A stretch of DNA of 50,637 bases, taken from Halobacteriales archaeon. Its GTDB lineage: Archaea > Halobacteriota > Halobacteria > Halobacteriales > Hikarchaeaceae. The notes under the pieces were generated by a model, which was not told where the DNA came from, did no database searches, and saw only the letters and a program-made list of their open reading frames with translations. Position numbers and translations under genes: made by a program. This document shows positions 25,945 to 33,721 of this stretch, one piece after another; within the stretch, counting starts at the first letter, position 1; the number at the start of each line of letters is the position of its first letter. The stretch is taken from assembly GCA_022450005.1 (NCBI GenBank), contig JAKURE010000004.1, positions 1 to 50,637 on the forward strand. The letters are read 5' to 3'.

Positions 25945-28221
25945 ATGCAAGAAGAGAATTCAGTTAGTGTTCAACACCCACTCATACGTCCGGGCACTCT
26001 CGAATCGAGACCGTATCAATTAAAACTCGCCGAAAAATCACTTTCTGAAAATACTCTGGTTTGCTTACCAACCGGTCTCGGAAAAACTGCAATTAGTCTA
26101 TTAGTAACTGCCCATCGACTAAATCAAAATGGAGGAAAATCTTTGCTCCTTGCCCCCACAAAACCACTCGTAAATCAACATACAAACGATTACCGAAACT
26201 GGCTGAATTTATCTACATCTGATATTGTATCTTTCACTGGAGAAATACCCCCTAAACAACGCAGTGAGTTGTGGGAGCACGCCACTGTTATCGTATCAAC
26301 TCCCCAGGTTATCCAAAACGATCTAATCAGCGGGAGAATTTCACTCAAAGATGTAGTTCACTGCACCTTCGATGAATGCCATAGAGCAACTGGAAACTAT
26401 GCCTACACTTATATTTCAGAACGATATGTTTCCGATGCATCAAATCCTCTTTCCACTGGTCTTTCTGCATCTCCTGGAAATGATGTTGAGTCCATTCTCG
26501 CCGTTTGCAATAATCTCTCCCTTTCAAAAACTGAGATACTCACAGAAGAGGACCCCGAAGTTGCTCCTTTTGCTGGAAAAACCAATATTGAATGGGTCCG
26601 AGTGAACCTATCTTCGGAGGCAATAGAAATTAGAAACTTACTCCGTAGCCTACTGAAAAAACGTCTCTCTCGAATGAAAGCTATCGGAATTTCAGTCCCT
26701 TCTTCAAATAGTTTATCCGAGAGCGATCTCCGAAAACTTAGATCCCAAATTCAATCTCAAATCGACGCAGGGAATGGAGATGGTTACGAAGCCCTTTCTC
26801 TCCATGCAGAACTTAGAAAAATAAAAGTCGGAATCAACTACGTAGAAACCCAAAGTGTAGATGCATTAAACCAATACCTTGAACGTCAAAAGAATGCATC
26901 CCGAACATCTGGGGCTTCGAAAGCAGCTCAAAGATTTATATCCGACCCATTAACTCAACAAGCAAAACACCTATCAAAAAAACATCAAGGACTTCACCCA
27001 AAATTTGAAACTACCCGTGTCCTAATCGCAGAGGAACTCGGAATTTCCGGCGGTGTACGTGTTATTGTTTTCACCGAATCACGAGATACTGCAGATTCCC
27101 TCACTGAATTTTTATCCCCCGTTTTTTTGACAGAACGATTTGTTGGGCAAACTACTAGGGACGGATCCACTGGAATGACACAAAAACAGCAACACGAAAC
27201 AATCTCTAAATTTAAGAACGGGGATTTCAACGTTTTAGTTTCAACTTCCGTCGCCGAAGAGGGCCTAGATATTCCTGACGTAGATCTAGTCATTTTCTTT
27301 GAACCTGTCCCCACAGCAATTCGGACCATACAACGCCGAGGTAGAACTGGGAGAGGGACTCGCGGAAAAGTAATTGTTATTATAGCAAACGACACTCGTG
27401 ATGAAACTTATTTTTGGATTTCTCGAAAAAGAGAACAACAAATGCACAACGAACTGAGGTCTTTAAGATCTTCCATTGCAAAATTAGACACCAAATTGCC
27501 CCCCATAAATCCCCCTCTTCATCCCCAACCAACGCTCACAGATTTTGCTACCACCGATGCCCCATCTGATATCGAAATCATCATCGATCAAAGGGAGCTA
27601 AACTCTTCAATAACCAAACAATTAGCTTCCAACGAAAATATACAAATTAAGCTAGAAACCCTCTCAGTGGGGGACTATATACTCTCTGACCGTGTTGCAG
27701 TCGAACGAAAAACAATCGATGATTTCCTAGATACACTTGTTGGGGCCGACCGATCCTTATTTGATCAAGTGAAAAACCTATCTCAAAACTACTCCCGCCC
27801 ACTCGTTATCATAGAAGGGGAGGGATCTTTATACTCTAAACGAAATATACATCCCAACGCAATCAGAGGGGCTCTGGCCTCCCTCGCAATAAATTTCGGA
27901 GCTAGTGTATTAAGAACATCCGACGAAGACGACACTGCACAAATGCTTGAACTAATCGCACGCAGAGAACAAATTTCCACAGGGAGATCTATACAGATTC
28001 ACGGGTCAAAATCCCAAAAAACCCTCTCCGAACAACAAGAATATGTAGTTTCTTCAATGGCAGAAATAGGCCCGATAACCGCCCAACTATTGTTATCTCA
28101 CTTCGGCACTGTCGAAGCTATTATGTCAGCTAGCGAAGACCAACTCCAACAAGTAAAAGGAGTTGGAAAAATAACAGCAGAACGTATTAAGAAAATCACT
28201 TCTTCTTCTTATTCTCCGTAA
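25945..28221 (+). CDS. hef: Hef helicase/nuclease (XPF/FANCM-like)
   Basis: Hef processes stalled or branched replication forks. The N-terminal SF2 helicase has Walker A LPTGLGKTAISL, box II DECH and motif VI QRRGRTGRGTRG. An insertion domain lies between helicase lobes near residues 230-330. The C-terminal half is an XPF/ERCC4 nuclease with IIDQREL and VERKTIDDFLDTL (the ERKxxxD signature), followed by tandem helix-hairpin-helix motifs (AEIGPITAQLLLSHFGT, VKGVGKITAERIKKI). Both activities look intact. I choose the ATG at 25945 over the upstream TTG and GTG. It follows glyS by 53 nt. Confidence 0.95.
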   Translation: MQEENSVSVQHPLIRPGTLESRPYQLKLAEKSLSENTLVCLPTGLGKTAISLLVTAHRLNQNGGKSLLLAPTKPLVNQHTNDYRNWLNLSTSDIVSFTGEIPPKQRSELWEHATVIVSTPQVIQNDLISGRISLKDVVHCTFDECHRATGNYAYTYISERYVSDASNPLSTGLSASPGNDVESILAVCNNLSLSKTEILTEEDPEVAPFAGKTNIEWVRVNLSSEAIEIRNLLRSLLKKRLSRMKAIGISVPSSNSLSESDLRKLRSQIQSQIDAGNGDGYEALSLHAELRKIKVGINYVETQSVDALNQYLERQKNASRTSGASKAAQRFISDPLTQQAKHLSKKHQGLHPKFETTRVLIAEELGISGGVRVIVFTESRDTADSLTEFLSPVFLTERFVGQTTRDGSTGMTQKQQHETISKFKNGDFNVLVSTSVAEEGLDIPDVDLVIFFEPVPTAIRTIQRRGRTGRGTRGKVIVIIANDTRDETYFWISRKREQQMHNELRSLRSSIAKLDTKLPPINPPLHPQPTLTDFATTDAPSDIEIIIDQRELNSSITKQLASNENIQIKLETLSVGDYILSDRVAVERKTIDDFLDTLVGADRSLFDQVKNLSQNYSRPLVIIEGEGSLYSKRNIHPNAIRGALASLAINFGASVLRTSDEDDTAQMLELIARREQISTGRSIQIHGSKSQKTLSEQQEYVVSSMAEIGPITAQLLLSHFGTVEAIMSASEDQLQQVKGVGKITAERIKKITSSSYSP

Positions 28222-28294
28222 CATTTCGACCATTTACCATGGGTTGTATTTGAGTCGCCGCTACACATATGCCCAACCAGACCCACTATCTTTC

Positions 28295-28678
28295 ATGGTA
28301 ACTGTAATAGCCATGCAAATAGTAGGCGCAGTCTGCGTCATTATCGGAATAGTAATGAATATCGATCCAGTCGGCTTCAACGAGAGAATAATGGGTAAGG
28401 TTGTCAAATCAGCCGTTAAACCGCTTGCCGGCCTGAGGCTCCCACTCGGAGGCAGTCTCATGGCCATTGGTATTATCAATCTCTACTGTAGTTTGACGAT
28501 AACGAGCGGCGATGCGCTGAAATCTATCCTTCTGGCAACTGCAATTGGGGCAATAGTTATAGCGGCTACTGTCATTTCTGCAAAACTCCGTGGTTTCAGT
28601 GATGGAATCCCACCAATTCCAATTGCCGTGTTAAGCATTCTGACAGCCATTTGCCTCTATGCCTCATTGATCGCATAG
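28295..28678 (+). CDS. small integral membrane protein, unknown, atypical composition
   Basis: The protein of 127 residues is unrecognised and has about four hydrophobic helices (VTVIAMQIVGAVCVIIGIVM, LPLGGSLMAIGIINLYCSL, LLATAIGAIVIAATVISA, IPIAVLSILTAICLYASLIA). A TTG at 28244 would add 17 residues, but acacat at about 28263-28268 lies a leaderless distance before the ATG at 28295. The DNA has a higher share of G and of CG and GC words (ggcgcagtctgcgtc, cgcttgccggcctg) than flanking genes, so it may be a recent acquisition. Confidence 0.6.
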   Translation: MVTVIAMQIVGAVCVIIGIVMNIDPVGFNERIMGKVVKSAVKPLAGLRLPLGGSLMAIGIINLYCSLTITSGDALKSILLATAIGAIVIAATVISAKLRGFSDGIPPIPIAVLSILTAICLYASLIA

Positions 28679-28807
28679 CCCGAATATACACTACTCCAAA
28701 CGAGGTAGTGACGGGATCAAGATCTTGTAGGCCAACTTTTGCGATCTATTATAAAATTTCTAATAGTGGACAACAGATATCTATTGCAATATGTCCCTTT
28801 ATTAGTT

Positions 28808-29233
28808 TCAATCACTAATTTCATCCATAGCCTGAAGAACTTCAGTGGCTTCTTTTATCGCACTTAAGTATTCTTTCATCTTCTGTATATCTTCTTCTTG
28901 TTCTACCTTTTTTGTGAGGTCTTCTATCGTATCTAGTATCGCAGAACGAACCCCGGTCAGGTGTTCTCCTCTTCCCTCTCGTTCAACTTGACCCTCTTGA
29001 GTATCTACATTTTTTCCAGTTGTGACTTGTTCTCCGTTTTTGCAACTTGGGCAAAATTCTTCCCCCTCCTGACGAAAAATAGGATCTCCACATGTTTTAC
29101 AGTGTTTTCTAGTCATAGTTGCACCTTGCAACAAGAGAGCACTCATCACCCGCGCCGATTCCCTGCTTTTGGCTTCCTTTTCAAATTGCAAACGAAGTTT
29201 TTCCCTTTCCGCTTCTTTATCAATTTTTGCCAT
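28808..29233 (-). CDS. Sjogren's syndrome/scleroderma autoantigen 1 family zinc-ribbon protein
   Basis: The 141-residue protein begins with a charged coiled-coil-like stretch, then MSALLLQGATMTRKHCKTCGDPIFRQEGEEFCPSC, the zinc-ribbon signature of the archaeal and eukaryotic SSSCA1 (p27) family. The C-terminal half (about residues 90-140) is another predicted coiled coil (EDLTKKVEQEEDIQKMKEYLSAIKE). Function in archaea is not established. It is divergent from mdh, sharing a short gap. The plus-strand ORF track entry at 29119 extends into this gene only as a shadow. Confidence 0.88.
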   Translation of the reverse strand: MAKIDKEAEREKLRLQFEKEAKSRESARVMSALLLQGATMTRKHCKTCGDPIFRQEGEEFCPSCKNGEQVTTGKNVDTQEGQVEREGRGEHLTGVRSAILDTIEDLTKKVEQEEDIQKMKEYLSAIKEATEVLQAMDEISD

Positions 29234-29306
29234 TGATATCTCTAAAAATCCATCGGCACAAAAATCCTCCGAAGAGCCAGTTATTCTCCCGTCCCTTTTC
29301 GAAGCA

Positions 29307-29316
29307 CTTTAAATAT
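29307..29316 (+). promoter_or_regulatory. TATA box of mdh
   Basis: ctttaaatat is centred about 27 nt before the ATG at 29338, fitting leaderless transcription and confirming the start against the much longer ORF-track entry. Confidence 0.5.
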
Positions 29317-29337
29317 TCGACTGAGTTGTTTCTGATA

Positions 29338-30255
29338 ATGTCAAAAATTTCTATTATCGGAGCAGCAGGAACGGTAGGCTCTTCATTTGGATATCATTTA
29401 GCAGTTCAAGCCATAGCAGATGAAATAATATACGTCGATATTCCCTCGAAATACTCTTTCACGGTTGGACAAGCAGAGGACACAAACCACGCCCTTGCCT
29501 ATCATTCTGACACCAATGTCTCTTGTGGGGACTATTCAGACACAGAAAATTCCGATATCATAGTTATCACCGCCGGAAAACCAAGACAACCTGGACAAAC
29601 TAGAATCGACCTAGCCGCTGATAATATTGCTATTTTGGATTCTATTATTAATTCCCTTTTAGAATACAACGACAATTTTATATCGATTATAACAACCAAT
29701 CCTGTAGATTTACTCAATCGACATGTATTCGAATCGGGTGACCGCCCCCGGGAAAGCGTACTAGGGTTTGGTGGTATTCTCGATTCTGCACGATTCCGTT
29801 ACACACTTTCTAAAAAACTTTCTCTCCCTGTCACTGACATCGACGCAACAATTTTAGGTGAACATGGTGATTCTCAAGTGCCTATTTTTTCTCAAATCAA
29901 ACTCCCTGGAAACACTACCCCTTCATTTTCAACCGATGAAAAAGAATCCATTCTCTCTAGCTTAAAAGAATCTGCAATGCGCGTAATTGAACAGAAAAAA
30001 GCTACCCAATGGGGGCCCTCAGCAGGATTATACCACATGGTAGCTTCCATCCTAGAAAGCAATAATCAGACCTATCCTTGTTCCGTGGTACTCGACGGAG
30101 AGTATGGTTTATCCGATGTTAGCCTTGGTGTTCCCATCCACCTTTGCCCCACGGGAATGAAGGAAATTCTTGAATGGAATCTTTCTCCCACGGAGGAAGA
30201 TGCTCTCAAAAAATCAGCAGAAAAATTAGCTTCTGAATACGCCCTTTTAAAATAA
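29338..30255 (+). CDS. mdh: malate dehydrogenase (LDH-like, haloarchaeal type)
   Basis: The enzyme interconverts malate and oxaloacetate with NAD. The Rossmann loop GAAGTVGSSFGYH, the substrate loop GKPRQPGQTRIDL with its arginines, TNPVDLLNRHVFE, and the catalytic His in LGEHGDSQVPIF are all present, and the 305 residues match the LDH-like MDH of haloarchaea. The ORF track's 378-residue version adds a non-homologous N-terminus from an upstream in-frame stretch; the ATG at 29338 is preferred. Confidence 0.94.
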   Translation: MSKISIIGAAGTVGSSFGYHLAVQAIADEIIYVDIPSKYSFTVGQAEDTNHALAYHSDTNVSCGDYSDTENSDIIVITAGKPRQPGQTRIDLAADNIAILDSIINSLLEYNDNFISIITTNPVDLLNRHVFESGDRPRESVLGFGGILDSARFRYTLSKKLSLPVTDIDATILGEHGDSQVPIFSQIKLPGNTTPSFSTDEKESILSSLKESAMRVIEQKKATQWGPSAGLYHMVASILESNNQTYPCSVVLDGEYGLSDVSLGVPIHLCPTGMKEILEWNLSPTEEDALKKSAEKLASEYALLK

Positions 30256-30269
30256 TTCGATCGAATTCC

Positions 30270-30512
30270 TCATACAACCCTATTTCCTGCATCATCATAT
30301 AATTTTATTGCATCAACCGGACATACCCGTGCAGCCATTTCCGCCTCAAATTCTTCTCCCTCTGGAACTTCCATTATGAATATGTCTTCTCCTTCTTCTA
30401 TTGAATCTCTTAAATCAGCTTTCCCCCGTTTGAGATTTTTCTGAAACCCTTCCCATTCATAAACACATTGAAACATCCCTGTGCAGGTATATCTATCAAA
30501 TTCTATTTTCAT
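30270..30512 (-). CDS. ferredoxin-like protein with three cysteines
   Basis: The 80-residue protein has Cys10 and Cys16 in YTCTGMFQC and Cys64 in ARVCPVDAI, a single-cluster ferredoxin pattern in which only three cysteines remain. A [3Fe-4S] cluster is therefore more likely than [4Fe-4S]. It is acidic (many Glu in the central EEGEDIF, EGEEFEAE). Similar short ferredoxins occur in haloarchaea. Its partner is unknown; neighbours mdh and hel308 do not suggest one. Confidence 0.8.
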   Translation of the reverse strand: MKIEFDRYTCTGMFQCVYEWEGFQKNLKRGKADLRDSIEEGEDIFIMEVPEGEEFEAEMAARVCPVDAIKLYDDAGNRVV

Positions 30513-30624
30513 ATTTACCCCTTCGTCTTAGTTTGTCTTATGTATACCGAGATTTAGCAACTAATATCAAAAAATTCTATCCACCATACTCATTACTTCT
30601 GCTAACTTCTTATTATCAACAGAC

Positions 30625-32859
30625 GTGAATGTAGATGACCTATCCGATCTGCCTAATAATGCAATAGATCTGCTCAAATCTAGCGGAGTACACACACTCT
30701 ACCCTCCCCAAATAATAGCTGTCGAAGCAGGAATTACTCAAGGAAAAAGTGTAGTAGCCAGTGTCCCCACAGCCAGTGGGAAAACTTTCATAGCCGAGTT
30801 AGCAATGCTTTCGACAATAGCCCGTGGAGGAAAGGCACTCTACATAGTCCCCTTGCGAGCCCTAGCCAACGAAAAAAAACAAGAATTCGATAGATTCGAT
30901 TCCATTGACATATCTGTAGGAAGTTCAACCGGAGATTATGAAAGCACCGACGATTGGCTATCAACCAAGGATATTATCGTTGCAACTTCTGAAAAAGTAG
31001 ACTCTTTAATTCGAAATTTTGCCCCTTGGATTTCCGATTTAACTTGTGTTGTCGCAGACGAAATTCATCTCTTAGACGATGCTTCTAGAGGGCCAACCCT
31101 AGAAATGACTTTGGCAAAACTGATTCATATAAATCCCAATATACAAATAGTTGGCCTATCTGCCACTGTCGGGAATGCCGATCAAATCGCAACTTGGCTC
31201 GACGCAACCTTGATTACATCAACATGGAGACCTATCTCTCTGCGAACTGGTGTTTACCATGACACTTCCATTCATTTCGACGATGGAACTATTCGTGACA
31301 TTCCTAAAAAATCCAACCCGGTTGAGGACATAATTCACGATGTCTTGCAAGAAGATGGATCTGCTCTAGTTTTTGTAAGTTCTCGCAGAAATGCAGAATC
31401 TGCAGCAAAAAAAATAGCTAGTGTAACTGATGGTTTTACCAACGAAACCAAACCAAATTTAATTGAACTAGCAAACCAAGTCCGGGATGAAGGCGAAACC
31501 CAATTGGCGAACACATTGGCCAATTCCATTGAAATGGGATCTGCATTTCACCACGCTGGATTGGTAAATAATCATCGCAGATTGGTTGAAAAGTCTTTTC
31601 GAGAACGTACAATAAAAGTGGTATGTGCCACTCCCACTTTGGCAGCCGGTGTCAACACACCTAGTAGACGTGTCATAGTTCGAGATTGGCGTAGATATAA
31701 TTCTTTCCGTGGAGGTATGGAGCCACTCTCCGTCATAGAAATGCATCAAATGTTTGGTCGGGCTGGCCGACCCAACTTAGATCCTTATGGGGAAGCAATA
31801 CTGTTGGCTTCGACACCCGACGAATTCAATGAACTTTTCGACCGATATATTGGAGCAGAACCCGAGTCCATCGAATCAAAGTTAGCTGTAGAACCTGCTT
31901 TAAGAACTCATATTTTATCTGCTATAGCTACTGGATTTGCTACCACTACGGAAGGACTCCTAGACTTTTTAGATGGAACTCTCTACGCGACACAAACCAC
32001 CGATACAAGAAGATTAAAATTTGTTACACATTCTGTGCTTGAATATTTAGAGGTCAATGGATTTCTAACTATGGTTGATGGCGATCTCTCCGCTACAAAG
32101 ATAGGGGAAGAAGTTTCTCGAATTTACCTCGATCCAATGTCTGCAGCCGAGATAATCTATGGACTAAAAACTTCTGAAAATCCTAGCCCCTTAGGTCTAT
32201 TCCATCTCATCAGTCGTACCCCCGATACTTACCCTTTATACCTCAAATCTGGAGACCGAGAATTTTATTACCAATTGGCATACGAATCTCAATCAGACTT
32301 TTTAGGGTCTTCTCCCTCTGAATTTGATCCCCATTGGGAAGATTGGCTTTCCGCTCTTAAAACAGCAAAAATGATAGAAGACTGGACTCAAGAAACGGAT
32401 GAAGAAACAATTACCAAACACTATCGAATGGGACCCGGGGACATACGTGCTAAAATAGATACCGCAGATTGGCTACTACGCGCAGCAGAAAGACTTGCCC
32501 TCTCTTTAGATCTACAATCCACTTCCACCATCCGAAATCTCCAAAGACGGGTAAAATATGGTGTAAAAGAAGAATTACTCGAATTAGTTGCAGTCCAAGG
32601 TGTGGGAAGAATTCGGGCCAGGCAATTGTTTAACCATGGAATCCACACCCGATCCGATCTACGCACAGAAGACAAACAACTTATTCTCACTGCCCTTTCT
32701 GGAAGAAAACTCACCACCGAACAAATCCTCCAAAACGCAGGGCGAACTGACTCTTCGTTGGAGGATATTTCTCCCAACCGACCATTTTCTTCTATAACAC
32801 ACAAAAAAACATCCAACCGGGAAGATGAAGATCAAGCGAATTTAGGAGATTTTAAATGA
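30625..32859 (+). CDS. hel308: Hel308 (HelQ-type) DNA helicase
   Basis: Hel308 is a 3'-5' SF2 helicase acting at stalled forks. The motif order is LYPPQIIAVEAG (Q motif), PTASGKTFIAELAM (Walker A), VVADEIHLLDD (box II), GLSATVGN (III), ATPTLAAGVNTP (V) and QMFGRAGRP (VI), followed by winged-helix and ratchet domains (about residues 400-650) and a helix-hairpin-helix (VAVQGVGRIRARQLFNHGI). It starts with GTG and is complete at 744 residues. The stop overlaps the Cgi121 start by 4 nt, an order seen in haloarchaea. Confidence 0.96.
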   Translation: MNVDDLSDLPNNAIDLLKSSGVHTLYPPQIIAVEAGITQGKSVVASVPTASGKTFIAELAMLSTIARGGKALYIVPLRALANEKKQEFDRFDSIDISVGSSTGDYESTDDWLSTKDIIVATSEKVDSLIRNFAPWISDLTCVVADEIHLLDDASRGPTLEMTLAKLIHINPNIQIVGLSATVGNADQIATWLDATLITSTWRPISLRTGVYHDTSIHFDDGTIRDIPKKSNPVEDIIHDVLQEDGSALVFVSSRRNAESAAKKIASVTDGFTNETKPNLIELANQVRDEGETQLANTLANSIEMGSAFHHAGLVNNHRRLVEKSFRERTIKVVCATPTLAAGVNTPSRRVIVRDWRRYNSFRGGMEPLSVIEMHQMFGRAGRPNLDPYGEAILLASTPDEFNELFDRYIGAEPESIESKLAVEPALRTHILSAIATGFATTTEGLLDFLDGTLYATQTTDTRRLKFVTHSVLEYLEVNGFLTMVDGDLSATKIGEEVSRIYLDPMSAAEIIYGLKTSENPSPLGLFHLISRTPDTYPLYLKSGDREFYYQLAYESQSDFLGSSPSEFDPHWEDWLSALKTAKMIEDWTQETDEETITKHYRMGPGDIRAKIDTADWLLRAAERLALSLDLQSTSTIRNLQRRVKYGVKEELLELVAVQGVGRIRARQLFNHGIHTRSDLRTEDKQLILTALSGRKLTTEQILQNAGRTDSSLEDISPNRPFSSITHKKTSNREDEDQANLGDFK

Positions 32860-33347
32860 TTCTCATCGAAGGACACCTAGTCGACACAGATACCTCTTCT
32901 TTTCTCGAAAACCTCACCGGAATAGCCACCGAGCAAGAATGTGTTATTCAATCATTCGATGCGCGGTATATAGCTGGGAAATCCCATCTAATTCTAGCAA
33001 CAGAATATTCTAAAAGGGCATTTGAACGTGGGGATTCCATCGCAAAAAATCCTGCAATAGAGCTTCTTTTATACGCTTCTGGAAGGCGTCAAATAAATCG
33101 TGCGATGGAGATGTGTATCAGCCCCAAAACCACCGATGTAGTCATAGCTATTTACGGGGAAAACGAGACTAATTCTTCCGATCTACTACAGGAATTAATT
33201 CTACCCTCTGATGTGATAAATCCCACTAAAAATCTCGAATTACTTTGTACTTTTTTCGACATAACCAAACAAGAACTCGAAGTTTCCTCTACTGATATAG
33301 AATCATTAGTCCTCGAACGCGTAGCACTTCTCAATCTATCTAAATAA
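32856..33347 (+). CDS. cgi121: KEOPS complex subunit Cgi121
   Basis: Cgi121 binds the 3' end of substrate tRNA and activates Bud32 in the KEOPS complex, which makes the N6-threonylcarbamoyl modification of A37. The 163-residue protein shows the family stretch FDARYIAGKSHLILATEYSKRAF followed by PAIELLLYASGRRQINRAMEMCI. Translation is probably coupled to hel308 through ATGA. Its partners Kae1 and Bud32 are encoded as a fusion at 46981-48558 in this same window. Confidence 0.92.
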   Translation: MILIEGHLVDTDTSSFLENLTGIATEQECVIQSFDARYIAGKSHLILATEYSKRAFERGDSIAKNPAIELLLYASGRRQINRAMEMCISPKTTDVVIAIYGENETNSSDLLQELILPSDVINPTKNLELLCTFFDITKQELEVSSTDIESLVLERVALLNLSK

Positions 33348-33409
33348 CCCCCTTTTCATTTCCTGTAGTTTTATGCACTAGCACGTCGTATGGGGGTCAG
33401 GTAAAATTC

Positions 33410-33670
33410 ATGCACCGTTACACACAACAAATCTTATTCGCTATAGTTATGTTACTAATAGATCTCCTCGTACTCCTTCCCCTTTTCATCTTCCGCGTCA
33501 GCGGAATCGCTGGATATGGTGGCTGGGGATACCCCGGCCCCGGGGTCATGTTTGTAAATGTCTTACTCATTTGGCTCCTTTACATTGGAATCTTCAATGT
33601 TTTCTTGGCGGACTACGGAGGAAACATAGGAAAAAGTGTAGCAAAAGCTATCTTTGACAAATTTCTATGA
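33410..33670 (+). CDS. small two-helix membrane protein
   Basis: The 86-residue protein has two hydrophobic helices, ILFAIVMLLIDLLVLLPLFIF and VMFVNVLLIWLLYIGIFNVFL, joined by the Gly/Pro-rich loop SGIAGYGGWGYPGPG. The family is not recognised. The start ATG follows ggggtcaggt, a possible ribosome site. It stands alone between cgi121 and the molybdopterin subunit. Confidence 0.6.
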   Translation: MHRYTQQILFAIVMLLIDLLVLLPLFIFRVSGIAGYGGWGYPGPGVMFVNVLLIWLLYIGIFNVFLADYGGNIGKSVAKAIFDKFL

Positions 33671-33721
33671 TGATTCACCCCACACATTCCCTCTCTATTC
33701 TTAATTAGAAACACCCCCCCT

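Noticed and set aside
29119-29337. Long N-terminal extension of mdh in the ORF track
   Set aside because: Not family-like and antisense to the SSSCA1-family gene; the ATG at 29338 has the right TATA spacing.
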